This document shows, piece after piece, positions 56,818 through 64,000 of a stretch of DNA of 64,000 bases. Origin of the DNA: Eutypa lata (lineage: Eukaryota; Ascomycota; Sordariomycetes; Xylariales; Diatrypaceae). Below the pieces are notes generated by a model. It saw only the letters and a list, made by a program, of their open reading frames with translations, had not been told where the DNA came from and ran no database searches. Where the stretch lies: contig JAKULF010000022.1 in NCBI GenBank assembly GCA_022661535.1, forward strand, positions 1 through 64,000, in the 5' to 3' direction. The stretch's first letter is position 1. Each line of letters opens with the position of its first letter. The position numbers were made by a program, and so were the translations under genes.

Positions 56818-57400
56818 AAATAGAAGTGATCTGAGAAATTTCTTCTGGCTTACTTGTAGGAGTGAACCTCCTGCTACAAACCATCAAATTGCGGGAAAGC
56901 CCTAAAACAATTTCAACCAAGTAGGGGTAGTAATATACCTTATGGCTCAGGTAATGACTCGGGGTATGGTAAAATCGAAATTGATGAACGAAAGGAAATG
57001 GGTAATCTGCAGCCAAGTGCCTAGTTTATTAGCAATAGTTTTATTATAAATAATTAATGGGGAGTAATACTCCCTTAATCCATTAGATAATCAAATAAAA
57101 GCTAAGGAATTAGGTATGCAGTTCATCGACTAAATGTTGGTTGGCGTTTATTATTTTTAGTTTATTAATTTTAGTTTAGTAAGCGCTTAAGATATAGTCA
57201 AACCCCAAGCGAGAGCTTGCAGGACTATAAGGGGCTTTGCTCCTATCATGTTTTATATAGAGTAGTCTGTTAAATGGGTATTAATTAATAATACTTAGGG
57301 AGAAGGACCTTAACTCAGCCTGATATCCTTATAGCAAGGTTTATACATTTTATTTTCTAGCGTGCTTTGTATTGCTTGCTTAGTTAGAAAAAATAATAGG
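56818..57400 (+). mobile_element. rns group I intron 2, no ORF
   Basis: The segments caaattgcgggaaagccc, tcaaccaag, gctcaggtaatgactcggggtatgg, gcagttcatcgactaaatg and agatatagtcaaacccc are group I core strands of IC1-like arrangement. There is no endonuclease. Tail 57200-57400 has GC-rich hairpins. Boundaries are inferred from interruption of the SSU 3' element. Confidence 0.65.
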
Positions 57401-57437
57401 CTAAAAAGGTAGATTAGCGAAATACGGTTCGTGTAGT

Positions 57438-57478
57438 GGAAGTTGCACGGGATTCATAAAATTTAACAAAAAAATAAA
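57438..57478 (+). repeat. rns 3'-end repeat, copy 1
   Basis: gtggaagttgcacgggattc and the following cataaaatttaacaaaaaa recur exactly at 58487-58525. Copy 1 is the genuine rns end. Confidence 0.9.
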
Positions 57479-57481
57479 AAA

Positions 57482-57551
57482 AGCCTGTAGCGAGGTGCTG
57501 ATATATTTACCTTAATACCTTTTTATTTCTGGTTCAATTCCAGAGCAGGTT
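57482..57551 (+). tRNA. tRNA-like, anticodon unclear
   Basis: Acceptor agcctgt/gcaggtt and T arm tctgg-ttcaatt-ccaga pair well, and a D stem agc/gct is possible. The anticodon region gatatatttaccttaatacc does not form a standard stem. It is either a degenerate tRNA or one with an unusual arm. Confidence 0.4.
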
Positions 57552-57569
57552 TCTGAAAAATAGATATTT

Positions 57570-58486
57570 AATGATTAAATGCGAATTTAACACCTTTTAC
57601 GCAAAAAATAAAGGCGTATATGGTGCTTTTTACCCTAAAGGTAGATTTTTATTTAGTAATATATCTCCTAGGGTTATACGATATTTTAGTAGCAAAGAGA
57701 CATTACCGTTAAAGTTTATTTGGATTTAAGTGACATAAAAACGATATATAAAGAAAACAAAAGGAGATCAGGAATTTACCGTTGAGTTAATTTGATTAAC
57801 GGATCTACGTATATCGGAAGTGGTGAAGATTTAACCAGAAGATTTAGATATTATTTTTCTCCTAAGTGATTAATAAAAGAATCACTTAAAAATAATAGCA
57901 TTATACACAGAGCTTTATTAAAAAATGGTTATAATAAATTTCGTTTAGAGATTTTAGAATATTGTGAAAAAGCTAAAACTCTAGAAAGAGAACAATATTA
58001 TTTAGATGTATTAAAACCTACTTATAATATCTGTAAAGTAGCCGGTTCTAGTTTAGGTCGTAAAACTAATAGTTCTACACGTTTAAAACTTAAATATATA
58101 TGAATGGTTAGATTATTTAAAGAAAAAACAATTCTTTGCCTGAACAAATAAATTTTACTGAGTTTATTTTAAATTGATTTGAAAAAAAAGTAAAAAAATT
58201 AGAATTAATAACAAATAAACTTTAACGTACGTTTGAAAAAATTACTGAAAATAAAACTTATTTAAATAGATCATATAAAGTCCGTATGTAAATTTTATCT
58301 TCTTCTACTACTGCTACTACTGTACGAGTAACAGATCTAAATAATGGAGTTATTACTTCTTATCCTTCTGCCAGAAATGCGGCTTTAGCATTAAATTGTA
58401 GTAATTCCACGATTATGAATAAATTAAAAGGAAAAAACAATAAAATTTTAAAAGGTAGATATTTAATAAGAAGTAATATCACTCCT
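57570..58486 (+). pseudogene. GIY-YIG endonuclease pseudogene behind rns
   Basis: ATG 57570 opens a short frame. After a shift near 57710 the nuclease follows: SGIYRWVNLINGSTYIGSG, EDLTRRFRYYF, Glu in LEREQYYLDVLKPTYNI. Several stops near 58140-58290 precede a NUMOD1-like tail (ARNAALALNCSNSTIMNKL). It is most similar to the intact gene at 61514. It lies between the two copies of the rns 3'-end repeat. Confidence 0.75.
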
Positions 58487-58525
58487 GTGGAAGTTGCACG
58501 GGATTCATAAAATTTAACAAAAAAT
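58487..58525 (+). repeat. rns 3'-end repeat, copy 2
   Basis: An exact copy of the last part of rns and its flank, at the distal border of the GIY-YIG pseudogene. It looks like a target regenerated or duplicated on insertion. Confidence 0.88.
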
Positions 58526-58630
58526 AAGGAAGGTTCCGTTTACAGGTATAACGGCTGAGCTGTAAACTCAGGAGCTATATAAGTTATAAATATTAAGCTC
58601 ATAGAAGAGTTCAAATCTCTAATCTCCGTA
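58526..58630 (+). tRNA. tRNA-Tyr-like (GUA), degenerate copy
   Basis: The D arm (ccgtt/aacgg) and anticodon arm ctgag-ctgtaaa-ctcag (GTA) are intact, and a long variable arm (gagct...agctc) is present. The acceptor strands aggaagg and atctccg pair poorly. Homologous to trnY at 58769. Confidence 0.6.
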
Positions 58631-58768
58631 CAAAAAATAAAATAGAATCTAAAAATTAAAAAAGTATAGGAAGAAACTCTTAAATAAAATGGATAAGTAA
58701 TAGTATTTATAAATAACTTATCAAATATATTTGATTAGCATAATGAAAACTTAAAATTTATTAATGCA

Positions 58769-58854
58769 AGGAGACTTCCTTTATTGGTAAGAAGGGCTGA
58801 GCTGTAAACTCAGTAGTTTAAAGCGGCTTTAAGAGTTCGAATCTCTTGTCTCCT
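58769..58854 (+). tRNA. trnY: tRNA-Tyr (GUA)
   Basis: An 86-nt class II tRNA: acceptor aggagac/gtctcct, anticodon arm ctgag-ctgtaaa-ctcag, a variable arm, and T arm agag-ttcgaat-ctct. It follows rns, as in related mitogenomes. Confidence 0.9.
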
Positions 58855-58862
58855 AAAGATAA

Positions 58863-58903
58863 GTCTCTATAGCTCAATGGTAGAGCTTGATACTGTTAAT
58901 ATC
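58863..58903 (+). pseudogene. truncated tRNA-Asn, 5' part
   Basis: gtctctatagctcaatggtagagc followed by anticodon arm gata-ctgttaa-tatc (GTT) matches the trnN at 60822. The T arm and 3' acceptor are replaced by unrelated sequence. Confidence 0.7.
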
Positions 58904-59399
58904 CCTCCTCCTATTCCTTAGTTATAATACTAAATTAAAGACTAAGTTTGTTTGTTTGTTCCACTCAATAATTTATAGTGATTATTGAAATCACTATTTG
59001 AGTGGTTTATTCTCCGTAGGTTTGAGGCGTCTTTAAATTAAATACTAATAATTAATGGATACAGGTGTCCAAAATATTGTAAAATTAGAATTAAATTTAT
59101 GTAGGTTCCTACCGTTTTTTATGAAAATGATAATGTTTATTAAAAATTTTTATGCGTAATTTACCCTTTTAACGCGAGGAGTAAAAGGGAGTCCTGGTGG
59201 GATCATGGTCTGCCTTGGCTGTCCTTAGCTAAATCCATGTTATCAAATAGTTTAAAAAGATTTCATCACGAACACCTTATACCTATTATAGAATGTAGTA
59301 CTATTTTATCAGATGATGTAGCTAAAAATATCTATCTTTCGGTTCCGACGCCTGGCGCACCCCTTATAGGTGCGCGCGAGGCTAAATATTAAAAAAATT
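58904..59399. other. spacer with GC hairpin
   Basis: No gene. An inverted repeat cactcaataatttatagtgattattgaaatcactatttgagtg lies at 58962-59003. A strong GC hairpin (gcgcacc cttata ggtgcgc) lies at 59355-59375. Confidence 0.55.
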
Positions 59400-60745
59400 T
59401 AATGATTTAGTTGAAAGGTTAGAAGAATATAATAAGGATACTGAAGTTGATAAAGATAAAGAGGAACAACTTAAACTATTTTACGATTTTATATAATGGT
59501 TTAGAGGTTTCACTGATGCTGAATATTGCTTCCAAGTTACCCCCCTTTCTGGAAATGCTTTTTAATTTAGATTTAGTTTTGGTTTACATATAGATGATCG
59601 TTCCGTCTTAGAATTTATTCAAAGTAAGTTAGAGTTAGGTGAGGTGAATATTGACCCTAAAAGAGCGATAGTTACTTATAATATTATTTCAAAACAAGAG
59701 ATTGATATAATTATAGCTTTATTTACAAAATACAATTTAAACTCGACTAAACATCTTAACTTCTTGGCTTTTAGACCAGCTTTCGCCCTTTATATTAACC
59801 CTAATAGAGACCTTAAAACATTAAAACCTATAATTTTGGATATTATAAGTGAGATGAACTCTAAAATAATTAATTATACTATGCCTATCAATCGCTGCAT
59901 AATTACTCAAAACTGATTAACAGGGGAGCTTTTTTTATTATTTTTATTTTATAATAATATTAGTTCAATAAAATATTAATAATTAAAAATAAAAATAATA
60001 AAAAATTTAGTGGAAGGTGGTGGTTCTTTTAGTTATAATGCTTTAACGAAAAATGTAATATTTTTGGTTGCTCAGAAAGGTAACGAGGATTTACTTAAAG
60101 AGATCGTAAGATTTTTACAAGAATTCGATAGAAATATTATACTTGAAAACGGAGTTAAGATTTATCCTGGTTATTCAGGTCAGTTTAATTTAAGTGTTAA
60201 CAATAATGATTTTATAGAAGCGGTTTTAATTCCTCTTTTTGATAGTGTTAAGTGATATAGTAAAAAGTATTTAGATTACGAAGATTTTAAAGCAATCTTA
60301 AAAATGATTCAAAAAGGGTTTCACTACATACCTGAAGGTTAAGATTTAATTAAGAGAATTGTTAGCCAAATGAACAATGGTCGGCTATTTACTTCGAAGA
60401 CAACTAAATTAGACCGAAACCAATTTGTAACAGATGTTGAAGAAAACAGCCTTCTAATTATGAAATAAGAGAAGGAAGAACCTTTATTCTGTCATTAAAT
60501 CGTTATAAAGTGGATGATTCAGCTATCAGTGTTCTTTTACTAGAAAAAGATGGAGAAGTGCTCAAGTCTTTCCCCTACGGACGGTAGCAGAATGTGCAAA
60601 ATATTTAGGTATAGCTCGTTCTACTGTGAAACGTAGAGCTGAAAATGGTCAACAGTTTATCTTTAAACCCATTAAGGAAAAAGATATGTCTTCTAGTTTT
60701 ACAGAAGAAGGTAAACTAGTTATTATTAAGATAATAGAAAGTTAA
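59400..60745 (+). pseudogene. LAGLIDADG 'WFRG' gene, decayed third copy
   Basis: It follows the family order but is broken. TAA 59494 lies directly before WFRGFTDAEYCF; another stop follows after GNAF. The second motif is interrupted by about 75 nt of AT-rich insert at 59935-60010, after which EGGGSFSYNAL resumes. Further stops occur near 60340 and 60465, and the C-terminal module (CAKYLGIARSTVKRRA) is out of frame. Confidence 0.75.
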
Positions 60746-60821
60746 TAATTATAATTAGTTTTATGTTTGTATTGTACACCGTATTTTATTAAGGTTAAAT
60801 CTAACTTAAATCTAAATTTTA

Positions 60822-60892
60822 GCCCCCATAGCTCAACGGTAGAGCTTTGCACTGTTAATGCAACTATAGATGTTCGATTCATCTTGGGGGCG
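60822..60892 (+). tRNA. trnN: tRNA-Asn (GUU)
   Basis: Acceptor gccccca/tgggggc, D stem gctc/gagc, anticodon arm ttgca-ctgttaa-tgcaa (GTT), and a T arm with ttcgatt. A complete cloverleaf. Confidence 0.9.
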
Positions 60893-61008
60893 TACTAATT
60901 TTGTTCTTTTTTTAATATATTTAAGTATCAATATAATTCATATATTAGCTAAGGCATTAATTAGTTATATTGTTAGGGTAAACGTTAATAATCCGCAAAG
61001 AAGGAGCA

Positions 61009-61031
61009 TGATAGATGTTCGATTCATCTTA
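61009..61031 (+). repeat. trnN 3' fragment
   Basis: atagatgttcgattcatctt repeats the variable loop and T arm of trnN (about 60866-60885) without the acceptor. Confidence 0.7.
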
Positions 61032-61061
61032 AAAAATTATAGATACGCATAAAGGATTTAC

Positions 61062-61128
61062 GGGATATTAGCATAAGGGTAATGCGACTTTTAATCATCA
61101 TTATGTGAGTTCGAATCTCGTATATCCT
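61062..61128 (+). tRNA. tRNA-Lys-like (UUU), short anticodon arm
   Basis: Acceptor gggatat/atatcct, D arm gcat-aagggta-atgc and T arm gtgag-ttcgaat-ctcgt are good. The loop cttttaa suggests anticodon TTT, but about four bases of the anticodon stem seem to be missing. It may be a second, defective trnK. Confidence 0.5.
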
Positions 61129-61295
61129 AAATGAACGGCCATAGGTTTATTAGCGGCCATATATCAATTGGTAGATATCCCTGGTGTGGACGAAACGCGT
61201 GTTGATTTTCAGAGAGTGAATCACCTTTTCGAGAAATATACCCAATATATTAGCATGTACTTAAAATCTATAGTTTTATAAATTAATTTATAAAT

Positions 61296-61369
61296 AGCAA
61301 CCATAAGTTAATTGGTAAACTTTTCATCTACCACATGAATGTTGTCAGTTCAAATCTGACTGGTTGTAT
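61296..61369 (+). tRNA. trnG: tRNA-Gly (ACC)
   Basis: Acceptor gcaacc/ggttgt, anticodon stem ttcat/atgaa closing ctaccac (anticodon ACC), and T arm gtcag-ttcaaat-ctgac. The first acceptor pair is A-A. Confidence 0.75.
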
Positions 61370-61513
61370 AAAAATAGTAATACTATTGTACTATTTTTAA
61401 TTATATCTACAGGAGAGAAGGGAACTTCTGTTCAATTAGAGTATTTCCATTATTAAGTGCACAATAGATTAGAGTATTATGACTCTTTTTATCGATAAAT
61501 TAAACATAATCTA

Positions 61514-62398
61514 ATGAAAAATAAAAATTTAAATAGTATAGTAATTCCCTTAAGATCTTATTATAATATAATAGAGTCTAAGTCTGTTATATACAAAGAA
61601 AGTAAGAATAAAAGTGTTATATATAGATGGGTGAATAAAATAAATAATAAGTGTTATATAGGTAGTGCAATTGATTTGTCTAAGAGATTAAGAATGTATT
61701 ATTCCTTGGGACAGCTTAAAAGGATAGTAACTAAAGAATCAAGTAGAATATATAATGCTATAATAAAGTATGGTTATTCGAATTTTAGGTTAGATATTCT
61801 TGAATATTGCAATAAAGAACATATAATTGAAAGAGAACAATTTTATATAGATTTGTTAAATCCTGAATACAATATATTAAAAGTTGCAGGGTCTCGTTTT
61901 GGATCTAAAGTTACATTTAAGACTAGAAAAGCTATAAGTATTAGTTCCAGAGGCCGTAAAATATCAACTAAATGTAAATTAGTCGCGAATTACTCATCTA
62001 AAATAGTTACATCTTATACTAAACTTAAGCTATCTTTAAGAAGTCAAGGTGTAAAAGTAAAAATATTTGATTCATCAAAAAACTTTATTAATGAATTTCC
62101 AAATATAAAGAGTGCGGCGCAATATGTGGGTGTAAAATATACTACCATAAGTAAAATATATAATACAGGTATATCTTACGACAATTACATTTATGAATTT
62201 GAACTTAAAGATATTAGGGTATGAATTTATAACTGTGAGAATAAATTCATAGAAATTTTAGATAATGCTAAGAAAACAAGTGAAAAATATAATATACCTA
62301 AATCTACTTTATCTAATTATATTAAATCAGGAAAACTTTACAAAAAAGAATTTTATTTTTATAGTATTAATTCTAAAAATAATCCCTTTTTTAAATAA
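61514..62398 (+). CDS. free-standing GIY-YIG endonuclease
   Basis: An intact 294-aa frame between tRNA genes, with no ribozyme core nearby. SVIYRWVNKINNKCYIGSA (Ile replaces Gly-Ile at the first motif position: VIY), then IDLSKRLRMYY with the Arg, and Glu in IEREQFYIDLLNPEYNI. It carries a SRFGSK-type segment and two NUMOD1/IENR1-like helix-turn-helix units (SAAQYVGVKYTTISKIYN; TSEKYNIPKSTLSNYIKS). Sister of the pseudogene behind rns. Confidence 0.85.
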
Positions 62399-62448
62399 TA
62401 AGAATATGTTTAAAAATAACAATGTTCGTTAGTAAATTGTTATTTTAA

Positions 62449-62519
62449 AAGATTATAGTTTAACGGTAGAACAGTAATTTTCCATATTACAAGCTCGGGT
62501 TCAATTCCCGATAGTCTTA
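62449..62519 (+). tRNA. trnG: tRNA-Gly (UCC)
   Basis: Acceptor aagatta/tagtctt, D arm gttt-aacggta-gaac-like, perfect anticodon stem gtaat/attac with loop tttccat (TCC), and T arm tcggg-ttcaatt-cccga. Confidence 0.88.
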
Positions 62520-62629
62520 TTATAATAAGAAAACTTAAAAAGTTTTTACTAAAAGAAAACACATTATACTAAAAATTTATAGTGAAGGAGTTTATTAAAA
62601 ATAATAATTTCTATGAAAATTATTATTTA

Positions 62630-62698
62630 AAAGTTGTAGTTTAATGGGAAAATGGTTAGAGTTTCTGAGATATGTGAGTTCGATTCTCATCAACTTTT
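62630..62698 (+). tRNA. tRNA-like, anticodon arm does not fold
   Basis: Acceptor aaagttg/caacttt and T arm gtgag-ttcgatt-ctcat are perfect. The middle section ggttagagtttctgagatat forms no standard anticodon stem. It may be a damaged tRNA or one with an error in this read. Confidence 0.45.
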
Positions 62699-62786
62699 GG
62701 CTTACTCAAGTAAGCTATTTTATTTTATAAAATAAGGTTTTGAGTAAATATTGTACTCTTTTTTTTTTTTGAATTATATTTTACAC

Positions 62787-63092
62787 ATGAGAAATTTTGA
62801 AGATTATATTATAGAAATTAGTGATGGTAATTATATCATTGACTTAAGTTATTTTCATGATGCTGAGCATTTTAATTCGTATTTACTTTATTTTTTAGGT
62901 TATTATGCTATGCTAAAGAAGGACATAAACAGTGAATATATAATCTTAGGCTTAGAATTTAATCATGATTTTTTAAAAATAAGTCATATTATTTTTCTAT
63001 TTCCATACGTAGATAGAGGATTATCCTTTAAAAATATTTATATATTCGGTTTAAATTCGAATTTAGTAAATTTGCGTATAAATATTATATAA
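62787..63092 (+). CDS. small orphan ORF
   Basis: 101 aa from ATG 62787 (MRNFEDYIIEISDGNYIIDL). Phe/Tyr/Ile-rich with one moderately hydrophobic stretch (HIIFLFPYVDRGLSF). No TGA codon, no known motif. Low confidence that it is expressed. Confidence 0.35.
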   Translation: MRNFEDYIIEISDGNYIIDLSYFHDAEHFNSYLLYFLGYYAMLKKDINSEYIILGLEFNHDFLKISHIIFLFPYVDRGLSFKNIYIFGLNSNLVNLRINII

Positions 63093-63223
63093 TTATATAA
63101 TATAAATAAAAATTCTTGATAATGGGAGAAATTCTTCTTTCCATGTGGGAATTAATTTTAGAGTAATAAGTATTCTTTTATTAAAGGAATAGTCTCTTTT
63201 TATTATTAAGTATAAAGATAGAA

Positions 63224-64000
63224 ATGATGTTTAATTTATTATGTGATATTTTTGGCGTGAAATGGGGTTTTATAATATATTTATTTATTAGTAAAATTTT
63301 AAAATATAGCTTTTTAATTAAAATTATATTAATTTTAATTTCTTTATTAGGAATTAGCTTTGATGTATCACTTTTCGATGGCGGCGATAGTTCATCTGCT
63401 CAATAATTTGCTGGAAGGGATGTTTCAGTGCAAGAACCAGATAGCAGACCTATACCTGAATTAGGTGGAAACCTTATATCAGAATTAGATAGTAGACCCA
63501 GATATGAATTAGACGATGGAAGAACTCATTTTTAGTTATGAGGTAGAACAGATACTGAAAATGTGAGAAATTCTACTGAATCGAGAACATATCAAGCTTA
63601 TCATCCAGGATTAGTTGAAACTAGTAATGGATTCAGATCTGAATTGCCTACAAATTCTATCAGAGATACTAACCATTGAGAATTACATTCTCGTATTTCT
63701 AATCCTGGCTTTTACCCGGCTGATCTTAATGGAGGAGTTCAATCTAATGTTAATTTACGTCTTTCCGAGGAACTTAACAGGGGTAGTTTTGACGCTCATA
63801 CTCCTATGATTAAAAAGCATGTTCATTTTGAAGATAGCAATATCAATTCTTTACCTAAACCTAAATCTTCCAATTTTTTTGTAGATCTATTTAAATCTTT
63901 TAAAAATGGAGAGAGTTCTGTAGAAGGAGGAGGTTGAGTTAATGGCGGGGATCTAAGGCGTCATTACAAATGCGAACAAACTGTTTTTACTAAAAAGTAG
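63224..64000 (+). pseudogene. orphan membrane ORF with two in-frame stops
   Basis: One frame of 259 codons from ATG 63224 to TAG at the window end, interrupted only by TAA 63404 and TAG 63533, without frameshift. N-terminus: two hydrophobic helices (FIIYLFISKILKYSFLIKII). Then a charged, repeat-like stretch (two SRP.YEL/IPEL units), and a soluble Asn/Ser-rich C-terminus with TGA-Trp codons. The layout (membrane helices, low-complexity linker, soluble domain) resembles the chimeric ORF at 51358 without clear sequence identity. Confidence 0.5.

Larger units (their letters stand above)
53590..57460 (+). rRNA. rns: small subunit ribosomal RNA with two introns
   Basis: Conserved SSU signatures in order: gctctgattgaacgctg (53618), gtgccagcagtcgcggtaat (54060), ggtaccccagtagtc (54307), aattcgatgatccacg (54467), gttgcacggctg (54559), gcatgaataagaaattgctagtaatcgtgaatcacc (56618-56655) and a 3' end near gtggaagttgcacggg. 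Intron 1 is about 54750-56490 and intron 2 about 56818-57400. Ends and splice sites are approximate; intron 2 interrupts the conserved aagtcgtaacaaggta element near the 3' end. Confidence 0.9.

Noticed and set aside
61145..61235. Possible tRNA (D-arm-like atatcaattggtagatat)
   Set aside because: No pairing acceptor and no T arm found; left unannotated.

Overview
This window is part of a large, intron-rich fungal mitochondrial genome. It is AT-rich, TGA is read as tryptophan in every respiratory gene, nearly all genes lie on the + strand, and the identifiable genes are cob, trnC, cox1, nad1, nad4, atp8, atp6, rns and several tRNAs. The order nad1-nad4-atp8-atp6-rns-trnY is the one usual in filamentous ascomycetes of the Leotiomycetes/Sordariomycetes. 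The intron load and gene duplications recall the very large Sclerotiniaceae mitogenomes (Sclerotinia borealis type). That species-level guess is an inference and was not tested.

Layout. 1-1014: decayed ORF remnants plus two short copies of an atp6 segment. 1015-9385: cob, four exons (one of 8 nt) and three group I introns; intron 2 carries a roughly 3.6 kb insert that looks like nuclear DNA, with a reverse-strand GNAT acetyltransferase gene. 9622-9693: trnC. 9893-32426: cox1, 13 exons (two of 10-11 nt) and 12 introns with GIY-YIG or LAGLIDADG homing endonucleases; introns 8, 9 and 11 carry further orphan ORFs behind the ribozyme core. 32431-34079: free-standing GIY-YIG gene, two trnR genes and a solo group I core. 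34191-38064: nad1 (one intron) and an intact nad4. 38065-48440: duplicated territory with a second, N-truncated, intron-containing nad4, two further nad4 fragments, a nad5 tail, LAGLIDADG genes, tRNA-like elements and an orphan membrane ORF. 48785-52449: atp8, atp6 (one intron) and a chimeric ORF that starts with a copy of the COX1 C-terminus. 53590-57460: rns with two introns, then a GIY-YIG pseudogene framed by a repeat of the rns 3' end. 58526-62698: tRNAs, tRNA fragments, a decayed LAGLIDADG gene and an intact GIY-YIG gene. 62787-64000: two orphan ORFs, the last broken by two in-frame stops.

Functionally, cob, cox1, nad1, nad4, atp6 and atp8 encode subunits of respiratory complexes III, IV, I and V; rns and the tRNAs serve mitochondrial translation. 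Most of the rest is selfish DNA: group I introns with homing endonucleases, ORFs inserted at gene 3' ends, GC hairpins and duplications. Many intron ORFs, and nad1 itself, carry one-base frame breaks in homopolymers. These are either real decay or sequencing error, and the sequence alone cannot decide between the two. Intron boundaries were placed by protein continuity plus the group I rule (exon ends in T, intron ends in G).
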